58,854 nt of DNA from Firmicutes bacterium UBA4996 (GTDB lineage Bacteria; Bacillota; Limnochordia; Darwinibacteriales; Darwinibacteriaceae). Below are positions 25,304 to 32,963 of the stretch, in pieces. The translations under genes and the position numbers were made by a program. Positions within the stretch are counted from its first letter, which is position 1, and every line of letters begins with the position of its first letter. The notes under the pieces were generated by a model. The model saw only the letters and a list, made by a program, of their open reading frames with translations, was not told the DNA's origin and made no database searches. The stretch covers positions 44,719 through 103,572 of the forward strand of contig DGYW01000064.1 of assembly GCA_002396805.1 (NCBI GenBank), read 5' to 3'.

Positions 25304-26443
25304 ATGAAGGACACTCTCTTGCTGAGAATGCGCCAGACGGGCTGGTTTGATGTGTGGCTGTTCGCTCTAGCGATTGCCATTGTAACGCTAGTCATTGGCG
25401 CAGCCGGCGTCATTCAATACAATGTACAGATGGGCAATATGCCTGCACACTTTAATGAATATCAAATTAACGAAGCATTGGGCTCCCTAGCCCACGCGCG
25501 CCAGAGTTTCTTACTAATTGGTAGGATCGCTTTGCTAGTTAGTGCCGTAGGCTTTACTATCTTGGCGATCACTGAGAGCTTGGCACCAAAGGTTTCTCGG
25601 AAGAATAAGGATCGGCTCAAGATGGTTGGGGTCGGTATCCAGTATCTAGCGGCAGGTGCAGTTACTTTAGTGATGTTGTTTCCCATTTATTGGATGGTGA
25701 TTTCCTCGCTAAAAACTAGCACAGAGTTGTTGCTACCTGTACCAACGCTCTGGCCACATCAGTTTCAATGGTCGAACTTTCCTAATGTGTTAGAGCGTGC
25801 CCCATTTGTTCGGTATCTTTTCAACACATTAGTGAGCACCTTTTTCATTATGGTTGGTGAAGTTGTCATTGGCGTTTTCGCCGCCTATGGGTTCTCTAAG
25901 GGACAGTTTAAGGGACGAGACTTCCTCTTTATGCTTGTGCTTGGTGCCCTAATGGTACCTATTCAAGTTACTTTCGTGCCCATTTATGTCATGATTTCTC
26001 GGATGGGCTGGGTCAACAGTTTTCCGGGCTTAATTGTGCCGAACCTAGTCAGTGCCTACTTCATCTTCATGTTACGACAAGCTTTTATGTCAGTTGATGA
26101 CAGCTATTTAGATGCTGGTCGTGTAGATGGCTTAGGGCGCATTGGTACCATTGTCCATGTGTTAGCTCCCATGAACGCTCCAACCTTGATTACCATCTCC
26201 ATCATCACCTTTATTAACGGGTGGAATAGTTATTTCTGGCCTAAGATGGTAGCCACCAAGGACGAGTATCGTACTATTGCTGTGGGGGTTGTCCGGTTGC
26301 GCCGTACCTTCTCTGGTATGGAGACCGCGAACTACAACGAAATTATGGCCGGTGCAGTCATGGCCATCATTCCCATTGTTTTGTTATTCCTTATCTTGCA
26401 GAAATATATAATGACTGGAATGAGCAAGGCGGCAATGAAGTAA
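25304..26443 (+). CDS. CUT1 permease (MalG type) with N-terminal membrane extension
   Basis: A permease of 379 residues whose standard domain begins near residue 105 (YLAAGAVTLVMLFPIYWMVI). The contact loop is DAGRVDGLGRIGTIVHVLAP, with Gly in place of the usual second Ala of EAA. As in its partner, about 100 extra N-terminal residues form a helix (18-40), a polar loop with EYQINEALGSLAHARQ, and a second helix (68-88). ATG 25304 is preceded by GGGGAAA. Matching extensions in both partners suggest that they contact each other or a further component. Confidence 0.88.
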   Translation: MKDTLLLRMRQTGWFDVWLFALAIAIVTLVIGAAGVIQYNVQMGNMPAHFNEYQINEALGSLAHARQSFLLIGRIALLVSAVGFTILAITESLAPKVSRKNKDRLKMVGVGIQYLAAGAVTLVMLFPIYWMVISSLKTSTELLLPVPTLWPHQFQWSNFPNVLERAPFVRYLFNTLVSTFFIMVGEVVIGVFAAYGFSKGQFKGRDFLFMLVLGALMVPIQVTFVPIYVMISRMGWVNSFPGLIVPNLVSAYFIFMLRQAFMSVDDSYLDAGRVDGLGRIGTIVHVLAPMNAPTLITISIITFINGWNSYFWPKMVATKDEYRTIAVGVVRLRRTFSGMETANYNEIMAGAVMAIIPIVLLFLILQKYIMTGMSKAAMK

Positions 26444-26458
26444 AGAAATGGAGGTCCC

Positions 26459-27421
26459 ATGATGCATTTTACCCAAAGAACAAGGGCAGGGTTATTGGTT
26501 TTAGCCCTCGTCTTGGTAGTGGCTCTTACTAGTTTCGCACAAGAGCCTGCTGTGGAGGATCGCTACGATCAGATCTTTGATGCTACCCAGGATCCGGGGC
26601 GTTTAACGGCACGGTTTCTAAAGCTAACCACTCGAAGTGATGATAAGAGTGGGGATAGTACCATTCTGACTTCCCCCGACGGAAAAGTGATGATCATCGA
26701 CGCCGGTAATCCCAGCACCTATCTTGATGTAGATCAGGCTCTAAAGGCCTTGGGAGTTACTCGTATTGACTATTTAGTAGCATCCCACCCCCACGTGGAT
26801 CATATCGGGAGCTTTGCCCAGTTGATTCGCAATTATGAGGTTGGGGTAGTGTATACCAGTGAACTTGTGTATCCTACTTCTCACTACAAGAATTACATGT
26901 TGGCAATTGAAGAGACCAACACTCCGCATGTGATTTTGATGGATGGAGATTCTTTTATGTTTGGGGACAGTGTTTTGGTAGAAGTATTGCATCCACTGCC
27001 AGGGATTGAGTACTACGAGGGTTATCCGAGCTCCAGCACTCAGTTTATCAATAACCATTCTGTGGTTCTGAAGTTTACTTTTAATGAGTCCACCTTTCTT
27101 TTCTCGGGAGACCTGTATACCGACGGTGAGCGGAGCGTCGTTGAACGACACGGAGAGCGCTTACGGGCAGACATTCTCAAAGTGCCCCACCACGGCGATA
27201 GTACTTCTTCTAGCAAGCGCTTTCGCGAGGCAGTTCAGGCCAAGGTGGGAGTCATGATGCATGACGCTATTGCTGACCTGAAAGTCTATCAGAAGTACAG
27301 ACGGGAAGGCACCCAGGTATTTGTTTCTAGCATCGATGGTAGTGTTCTGGTATCTACCACTGGTGATGGGGAGTATCAAGTTATTTCACAGTATGATCGG
27401 ACTACTAGTTTCTTAGACTAG
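26459..27421 (+). CDS. Secreted metallo-beta-lactamase-fold hydrolase (ComEC/Rec2-like domain), copy 2
   Basis: A 320-residue exported paralogue of the protein at 12522. Signal peptide with cleavage near TSFAQE. It keeps all visible metal-binding parts: SHPHVDHIG near residue 110, FLFSGDLY and KVPHHG, and the serine-rich STSSSKR after it. GGAGGT lies four bases before the ATG at 26459. It is the last gene before a weak terminator and belongs to the operon of the second CUT1 transporter. Repeated placement of this enzyme beside sugar importers argues for a role outside the cytoplasm in releasing the imported sugar. Confidence 0.85.
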   Translation: MMHFTQRTRAGLLVLALVLVVALTSFAQEPAVEDRYDQIFDATQDPGRLTARFLKLTTRSDDKSGDSTILTSPDGKVMIIDAGNPSTYLDVDQALKALGVTRIDYLVASHPHVDHIGSFAQLIRNYEVGVVYTSELVYPTSHYKNYMLAIEETNTPHVILMDGDSFMFGDSVLVEVLHPLPGIEYYEGYPSSSTQFINNHSVVLKFTFNESTFLFSGDLYTDGERSVVERHGERLRADILKVPHHGDSTSSSKRFREAVQAKVGVMMHDAIADLKVYQKYRREGTQVFVSSIDGSVLVSTTGDGEYQVISQYDRTTSFLD

Positions 27422-27434
27422 AGTGCCAGCGCTG

Positions 27435-27460
27435 AAGGCGGGCTAGAGAGCTCGCCTTTC
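27435..27460 (+). terminator. Weak stem-loop terminator
   Basis: AAGGCGGGCT at 27435-27444 pairs with AGCTCGCCTT at 27449-27458 (one G-T pair) around AGAG; only TTCT follows. It may allow partial readthrough into the second binding-protein gene. Confidence 0.55.
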
Positions 27461-27536
27461 TCATACGCTGAACATTGTAGGCCGCGGGAGGAGGGAGCGT
27501 CGTAAGCGGCAAATAATTACAGGAGGTACTAGCTAA

Positions 27537-28817
27537 ATGAAGAAAATGTTAAGCATGTTGCTCGCAGCAATTCTGGTTTTTTCTGCGGTGGGTCCAGTTC
27601 TTGCAAATAAATTTGAAGTTACTGAGCCCATTACTATCACCTGGTGGCATTCTCACGAGGGTCAATGGTATCCATATTTGGAGCACATGGTGGAGCAATT
27701 TCAGGCTGCCAATCCCCTAATTAAGGTAGAGCCCATCTTCATTGGAACCTACCCTGAAATGAACACACGATTTATCGCGGCTATGGCCTCTGGTGATGTC
27801 CCGGCGATTATCTCTGTGAAGACCGAATATTTACCTAGTTACGGTGCTGCTAATATGTGTGAAATCCTAGATCCGTACATAGCTGCGGATGATTTTGATG
27901 TCTACGATTTTGGTGAAGGCTTGGTAGCTGCTACCTCTTTCGAGGATGATCAAATAGCATTACCGTATCTGATTTCCACTCGTTTGATGTATTATAATAA
28001 AACAGCTGCAGAAGCGGAAGGTATTGTTATGCCAAAGACCTTCGACGAAATGGAAGCGTTTTTAGAGAAGGCAACCATATTTAATTCAGATGGTTCAACT
28101 AAACGTTATGGCACCATTTTTGCTGGATGGGATCACACCTATTTCGAGAATCTCTATAAAAACAACGGTGTGGAAGTAATTCGAGAAGATGGGACTAGTG
28201 ATCTCAATGAAGAGATGTCTGTTTATATAACCACTAAGATTAAAGAATGGGTAGACAAAGGCTATACTTATTTCCAGCACGGGACCTCTTCTTCTAGCAT
28301 TTTGCGTTCCGCATTTTGGGACGAGCGGGCCTTCAGTGTGTTCCACACTAGCTCTCTATACGATACCTATCAAACAGATGCTACCTTTGAGGTTGGCATG
28401 TCTTGGATGCCAGGGTCAATGGATGGAACTAAGTTTGACGCTACTTTAAGTGGTGCATACATTTTAATTCCGTCGATTGCTCCCCAAAAGCAAAAAAATG
28501 CTGCTTGGCAGTTTATGAAATTCATGGTCAGCCCTGAAATCAATCTCTACTGGGCTGATCAGACTGGTTATTTCCCAACTCGCCAGACTGTCCTTGCGCT
28601 CCCAGAGTATCAAGAGTACCTGGACCGTAAGCCCGCCATGGCTGAAGTTTTAAGCATGTCTGGCTGGATGGCGGATAATGATCCTAGACCATACTACTCC
28701 GCTTGCGGAAAAGAGTGGCGCATGGCCTTAGCAAAGATCTTTAGTGAGGGTGCACCGGTGCAAGAAACTCTCGATCGCTTGGTCAGGGATATTGAAGACA
28801 TTGTTGAGGATTTCTAA
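27537..28817 (+). CDS. CUT1 sugar-binding protein B (paralogue of A)
   Basis: A periplasmic binding protein of 426 residues. The signal peptide ends near VLAN and lacks a cysteine. The mature protein starts EPITITWWHSHEGQ and follows copy A through the shared blocks MPKTFDE, FLEKAT and DQTGYFPTR. It has no permeases of its own, so it probably delivers a related sugar to the same permease pair. AGGAGGT precedes the ATG. A strong terminator follows. Confidence 0.92.
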   Translation: MKKMLSMLLAAILVFSAVGPVLANKFEVTEPITITWWHSHEGQWYPYLEHMVEQFQAANPLIKVEPIFIGTYPEMNTRFIAAMASGDVPAIISVKTEYLPSYGAANMCEILDPYIAADDFDVYDFGEGLVAATSFEDDQIALPYLISTRLMYYNKTAAEAEGIVMPKTFDEMEAFLEKATIFNSDGSTKRYGTIFAGWDHTYFENLYKNNGVEVIREDGTSDLNEEMSVYITTKIKEWVDKGYTYFQHGTSSSSILRSAFWDERAFSVFHTSSLYDTYQTDATFEVGMSWMPGSMDGTKFDATLSGAYILIPSIAPQKQKNAAWQFMKFMVSPEINLYWADQTGYFPTRQTVLALPEYQEYLDRKPAMAEVLSMSGWMADNDPRPYYSACGKEWRMALAKIFSEGAPVQETLDRLVRDIEDIVEDF

Positions 28818-28824
28818 AAACAAG

Positions 28825-28861
28825 AAAAACAGGCTCAGAACTACTCTGAGCCTGTTTTTTT
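28825..28861. terminator. Bidirectional terminator between convergent operons
   Basis: AACAGGCTCAGA pairs with TCTGAGCCTGTT around a five-base loop, flanked by A-run on the left and T-run on the right. It can end the sugar operon from the left and the HAD/permease operon from the right. Confidence 0.95.
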
Positions 28862-28868
28862 ATGCATG

Positions 28869-29657
28869 CTAACCCGCTCGCATCAAGAGGTGAATAATCT
28901 CGTTTACTTCTGATAAGTGTCCAACAACGAAAAGGGGCATAGCTTCACTAAGCACCAGTTTTGGATGGCAATGGGGGCATAGATCCGCGTCAATTCCCGC
29001 CTGCACAATCTGAGCAATAGAAGGGTCCTTAGCCCTTTCTAGAGGGGTCTTATCCTTCCAGTCCTCTGGTAGATCGTTATGCACCCAGATGGAGATTGCC
29101 CCACTGCGATTGGCACCCCAGACATCGTGGATCACATTATCTCCAACATGAATGTGGGGCAGGGTAGTATTCTCTCTAGAGGCTGCGTAAAAGGCCGGAT
29201 CAGGCTTCGCTACGCCTACATTTTCTGGGGTTACGATCCGTTCAAAAAAGTTGGCGATTCCAAGGGCTTTTAAGACCGGGTATTGGTAAATATAGAAGCC
29301 GTTCGTTAATGCCCTTAAGGTGTAACCGGCCTCACTGAGGTTGGCCAAAAGTTCCACAACGCCAGGGTAAAGCTTAATGTGGGGTGGCACACAATAACGC
29401 TCCACAAGCTCTGCAATGGATTCGTTCCAATTTACTTCAAAACTCTTAGCGACCACGCGAATAATGTCATCCCAATCATAGGCAGCCACCATGTCTCCCT
29501 GTAGTTGCCGCCTAATAGCTTCCCCTGTAATTGCTTTCCTAATCTCCTGGGGATCTGATCCCGATTGTTCCGAAATCCTTTTACGGACATAGGGAAATAC
29601 TCCTGACCCGAAGGGATTGAGCATGAGGACGCCGTCAAGATCAAAGGTAATGAGCAC
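28869..29657 (-). CDS. HAD-superfamily hydrolase (HAD-IA type)
   Basis: A cytoplasmic phosphatase of 262 residues. Motif I is FDLDGVLMLNPF at residue 5, motif II LTNGFY, motif III KPDPAF, motif IV HVGDNVIHDVWGANRSG. The C-terminal tail holds CPHCHP, a small possible metal site not part of the HAD fold. The GTG at 29657 is chosen because it places motif I at the N-terminus and has AAAGGG upstream; longer versions would run back into the permease gene. It is the last gene of the minus-strand operon and may dephosphorylate the imported sugar. Confidence 0.85.
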   Translation of the reverse strand: MLITFDLDGVLMLNPFGSGVFPYVRKRISEQSGSDPQEIRKAITGEAIRRQLQGDMVAAYDWDDIIRVVAKSFEVNWNESIAELVERYCVPPHIKLYPGVVELLANLSEAGYTLRALTNGFYIYQYPVLKALGIANFFERIVTPENVGVAKPDPAFYAASRENTTLPHIHVGDNVIHDVWGANRSGAISIWVHNDLPEDWKDKTPLERAKDPSIAQIVQAGIDADLCPHCHPKLVLSEAMPLFVVGHLSEVNEIIHLLMRAG

Positions 29658-29677
29658 ACTAACACCCTTTCTTTCTG

Positions 29678-30514
29678 TTAACCCTTCAAAGCACCCACCG
29701 TCACACCCTTTAGGAAGTAACGCTGGAAGCTGAAGAAAATAATAAGCATAGGCACTGCTGCAAATGTGGCTCCCGCCATGAGCAACCCATACTGCATAGG
29801 GACTTCTTCTTGCAATAAGGTAAGTCCAATGGGCAGGGTGCGCATGGCAGAGGAATTTGTGATAATCAGGGGCCACAGAAATTCATTCCATTGACCCACA
29901 AAGGTGAAGATGCCAAGAACTGCTAGGCCGGGCTTGCTAAGGGGCAGAATAATCTTGGCAAAAGTACCCCATTCACTACAACCATCAATTTTTGCCGCTT
30001 CAATTAGCTCCGTAGGCAGGGAAGACATAAATTGCTTCATTAAAAACACCCCAAAGGGGCCTGCAACAGCGGGCAAGATAAGTCCGTAGTAAGAATTGAT
30101 GAACCCAAGCTTACTCATGGTGATATAAAGTGGTACTAGGGTCACTTGACCTGGCACCATCATAGAACCGACATACATCCAGAAAAAGAGATCTCTTCCG
30201 GGAAACTCCTTCTTAGCGAAGGAATACCCAGCCATGACACAGACCAACAGCTGAGCCAGTGTGACTGTTGTAGACACTATCACACTGTTTAGAGTCCAAC
30301 GCCAGACGTACGGTCGCTGGAGGAATCTTTGAAAGTTAAACAGTGTTGGTTGGCTCGGGAACCATTCCGGCGGGAAGGTTACAGTGAGTGTGGGCTGTTG
30401 GAAGGCAGTTACTACCATCCAATATAAGGGAATGATCGCCGCGGAAGCCATCACTAGGAGAATTACTAAATATACTATGTGTTTAAACTCTGTGCGTTTT
30501 TCGTCGACTAACAT
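29678..30514 (-). CDS. CUT1 ABC sugar transporter permease, MalG type
   Basis: An inner-membrane permease of 278 residues with six helices; the contact loop is EAAKIDGCSEWGTFAKIILP and the C-terminus ends FLKGVTVGALKG. ATG 30514 is preceded by a run of seven G, five bases away. It lacks the N-terminal extension of the permease at 25304. It pairs with the next gene upstream on the same strand. Confidence 0.95.
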   Translation of the reverse strand: MLVDEKRTEFKHIVYLVILLVMASAAIIPLYWMVVTAFQQPTLTVTFPPEWFPSQPTLFNFQRFLQRPYVWRWTLNSVIVSTTVTLAQLLVCVMAGYSFAKKEFPGRDLFFWMYVGSMMVPGQVTLVPLYITMSKLGFINSYYGLILPAVAGPFGVFLMKQFMSSLPTELIEAAKIDGCSEWGTFAKIILPLSKPGLAVLGIFTFVGQWNEFLWPLIITNSSAMRTLPIGLTLLQEEVPMQYGLLMAGATFAAVPMLIIFFSFQRYFLKGVTVGALKG

Positions 30515-30525
30515 CAAATCCCCCC

Positions 30526-31413
30526 CTAATACTCAACTTCGTGCCCAAGCCATTTAAACTGAATGAGGGCAAAGGCAAAGGTGATGGCAAATAGTACCAT
30601 AGCCATTGCTGAAGCCCTGCCGAACTGGAAACGGCTAAAGGCCAATTCGTAAATCTGATAGACTATGGTGGTCGTTGCGAACTGTGGGCCTCCCTGCGTC
30701 ATGAGGTAAATGTTTGTGAAAACCTGAAATGAGTTAATTGTGCCCATCACGGTCAAGTAAAGTAGAGTGGGACGCAAGAGGGGAAGCGTGATCTTCCAGA
30801 ACAAACGCATAGAAGATGCCCCATCGATTTCTGCCGCCTCATAGAGATAAGATGGAATCCCGTTCATAGCTGCGGATATTAAGACGATGGAAGATCCACC
30901 ACCCATGACCACTGTCATAAAGATCATGGCGGGCATAGCTGTACTTGTATTTCCCAACCAAGTCACCGGTTCGAACCCCATAGCTTTCATCAGATAGTTC
31001 AGAAGACCAAAGGGTGGATTGTAAATCCAGAGCCAAATCATGGAGATAATAACAGATGAAGTGACGTGGGGAAGATAAAACGCCGCTTTGAAAAAAGTCT
31101 GAATACCTTTACGAAATGGGAAAATCAAGGCGGCAATGATAACTGCCTTGGCTAACCATAATGGTACTACCCCCAGAGTATAGTAAACTGTGTTACGTAA
31201 TCCGATCCAAAAAATTCGATCGCTGAAGACAGAGCGATAATTGTCCAAACCAACAAAAGTTGTGCCCCACCAGCCGTAATCCAAGAATGATAGGACCATG
31301 GACCAAAGCACGGGAAACAAAAAGAAGATTGCATATAACACAAAACTAGGAAGGATGAAATAATAGCCCCAGCGTTGTTTAACCACTTCTTTAGCAAGTC
31401 CCTGTAATTTCAT
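30526..31413 (-). CDS. CUT1 ABC sugar transporter permease, MalF/UgpA type
   Basis: An inner-membrane permease of 295 residues, six helices, contact loop EAAEIDGASSMRLFWKITLP. The ATG is preceded by GAAGGAGGAG. It is separated from the binding-protein gene by the long hairpin at 31442-31479. This is the third CUT1 system of the window and again has no ATPase gene beside it. Confidence 0.95.
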   Translation of the reverse strand: MKLQGLAKEVVKQRWGYYFILPSFVLYAIFFLFPVLWSMVLSFLDYGWWGTTFVGLDNYRSVFSDRIFWIGLRNTVYYTLGVVPLWLAKAVIIAALIFPFRKGIQTFFKAAFYLPHVTSSVIISMIWLWIYNPPFGLLNYLMKAMGFEPVTWLGNTSTAMPAMIFMTVVMGGGSSIVLISAAMNGIPSYLYEAAEIDGASSMRLFWKITLPLLRPTLLYLTVMGTINSFQVFTNIYLMTQGGPQFATTTIVYQIYELAFSRFQFGRASAMAMVLFAITFAFALIQFKWLGHEVEY

Positions 31414-31441
31414 CTCAGTCTCCTCCTTCCCGTCTGTTTAA

Positions 31442-31479
31442 GGTCCCGCTAGAGCAGGCGAGCCTGTTCTAGCGGGACC
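31442..31479 (-). repeat. Long hairpin between binding-protein and permease genes
   Basis: The 17-base arms at 31442-31458 and 31463-31479 pair with a single G-T mismatch around the tetraloop CGAG. No T-run follows on the minus strand, so it is better read as an mRNA-stabilising or processing element that raises the amount of binding protein than as a terminator. Confidence 0.75.
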
Positions 31480-31508
31480 ATCCTAGTTAAGTCGACATGT
31501 GTTAGAGA

Positions 31509-32861
31509 CTAGCGTTTGTTAAAAAGAATTCTATTAGCTTCTTTAGCGAACTCGTCTAAGGCTTGTTCAGGAGTCTTGGTACGAGCGAAGACAGCTTCGA
31601 ACATGGCTTGCAGATGGTCCCGAGCAGGTCCGAATTCAATTTCGGGGCTACCTAAGAAAGGTAACGAATGCTCCATGGCTTGAGTGTACACGGAGATATC
31701 CTGGGCAAAGGGACTATCGTCATAGAGATGTTCGTTTACGGATTTGCGTGCAGTGACATATAAAAGCGACTTTAAGGCTGCGGTATTTTCGTGGTTGGTT
31801 AAGAACTTAGCAAATTCCATTACCATATCCCGTTTTTCTGCATCCTTTTGCTTGAAGACCACATACCCACCACTACCGCCAAGGGCGATGGGGTCATAGC
31901 CAGGCCTATGGGGGAAGGGAGCGATGTTGACTGGGAAGACTCGATCTAAGCTTCCTTCTTTGTAGTAACGGTCAATCCGACCAATTTCATAGGGGCCACC
32001 ATAGCCAATAGCAGTTTTACCTTGGTGGAACAGACCAATAATATCGTAAACTCCCATTCCTTCAGCACCTTTGGGTGCAATTTCATGGACATACATGGCA
32101 TCCACCAAGAATTGCAGTGCAGCCGCGGATTCAGGACTATTTAAAATTACCTCAGTTTCGTCGTCGTTGAACATTCTGCCACCAAAGAGATACAACCAAG
32201 CTAGGGAGTTCTCTATGTCTTTGGCACCAATAGAGAAGGCATAGTGATCGTTTGCCCCATCGCCATCAGAATCGTAGGACAGTTGCTTGGCCGCCTCGAA
32301 AAATTCGTCAATGGACCAAGCACGACTGGGCAAAGCTGGGAAATCTACATTGCGAGCTGCGAAAATCTCTGGGTTGAGCAACATCGTTACACCCATACCA
32401 TTACTGGAGTTGTTCCAGGGGAAGATGTAGTGTTTGCCGTTGACGAATCCCTTGGCGAGGGTGTAGTCATACCAATCGGCCATTTCTTCTTCAGTGAGAT
32501 AGGGGTCAATGGGTTCCAAAAGACCTTGGGCAGCCCATTGCCGTTTGTAAGTATAGTCCTTAAGCAAGTCTGGAGTAGTTCCAGCTAGAATAGACGCAGT
32601 AATTTTTTGTCCATAACCTGCATTAGGTACCACTTCGTAGACAACGTTTACATTGGGATGGAGTTTCATGAACTCTTGACTAGCCCAGCTCGGGAAGTCT
32701 TCTGCCGTTGGAGCCTGATCTTCTGGGAAGCCTGGAGGGGCAATTCTCCAAGGGTTAGTCCACCAAGTTATGGTGATTTCCTTGGCAAAGCTAGTAGTGC
32801 CTAAGAGCCCTAAGAGCAACACGATAAGAATCAGACTAGTGGACCGTGAGTAACGTTTCAA
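31509..32861 (-). CDS. CUT1 sugar-binding protein
   Basis: A periplasmic binding protein of 450 residues. Signal peptide: KRYSRS then a leucine-rich core, cleavage near SFAKE, no lipobox. Mature start ITITWWTNPWRIAPPG; a calcium-binding-like DSDGDGANDHYAF lies near residue 200. The start is TTG with GGGAGG upstream. It serves the two permeases downstream. The position after a S9 peptidase and a DUF4127 gene does not reveal the sugar. Confidence 0.92.
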   Translation of the reverse strand: MKRYSRSTSLILIVLLLGLLGTTSFAKEITITWWTNPWRIAPPGFPEDQAPTAEDFPSWASQEFMKLHPNVNVVYEVVPNAGYGQKITASILAGTTPDLLKDYTYKRQWAAQGLLEPIDPYLTEEEMADWYDYTLAKGFVNGKHYIFPWNNSSNGMGVTMLLNPEIFAARNVDFPALPSRAWSIDEFFEAAKQLSYDSDGDGANDHYAFSIGAKDIENSLAWLYLFGGRMFNDDETEVILNSPESAAALQFLVDAMYVHEIAPKGAEGMGVYDIIGLFHQGKTAIGYGGPYEIGRIDRYYKEGSLDRVFPVNIAPFPHRPGYDPIALGGSGGYVVFKQKDAEKRDMVMEFAKFLTNHENTAALKSLLYVTARKSVNEHLYDDSPFAQDISVYTQAMEHSLPFLGSPEIEFGPARDHLQAMFEAVFARTKTPEQALDEFAKEANRILFNKR

Positions 32862-32963
32862 ATGTAATTCCTCCCTTGATTTCTGTTTTTCGCAAAAACT
32901 TACTGGTCCTTTATATTTAGTATTTCGAACCTTAACCTAACTTCTCCTTCTGTAAATCTGAAT

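Noticed and set aside
29658..29876. Longer N-terminus for the HAD hydrolase
   Set aside because: The extension lies in the permease gene in another frame; HAD motif I belongs near the N-terminus, as with GTG 29657.
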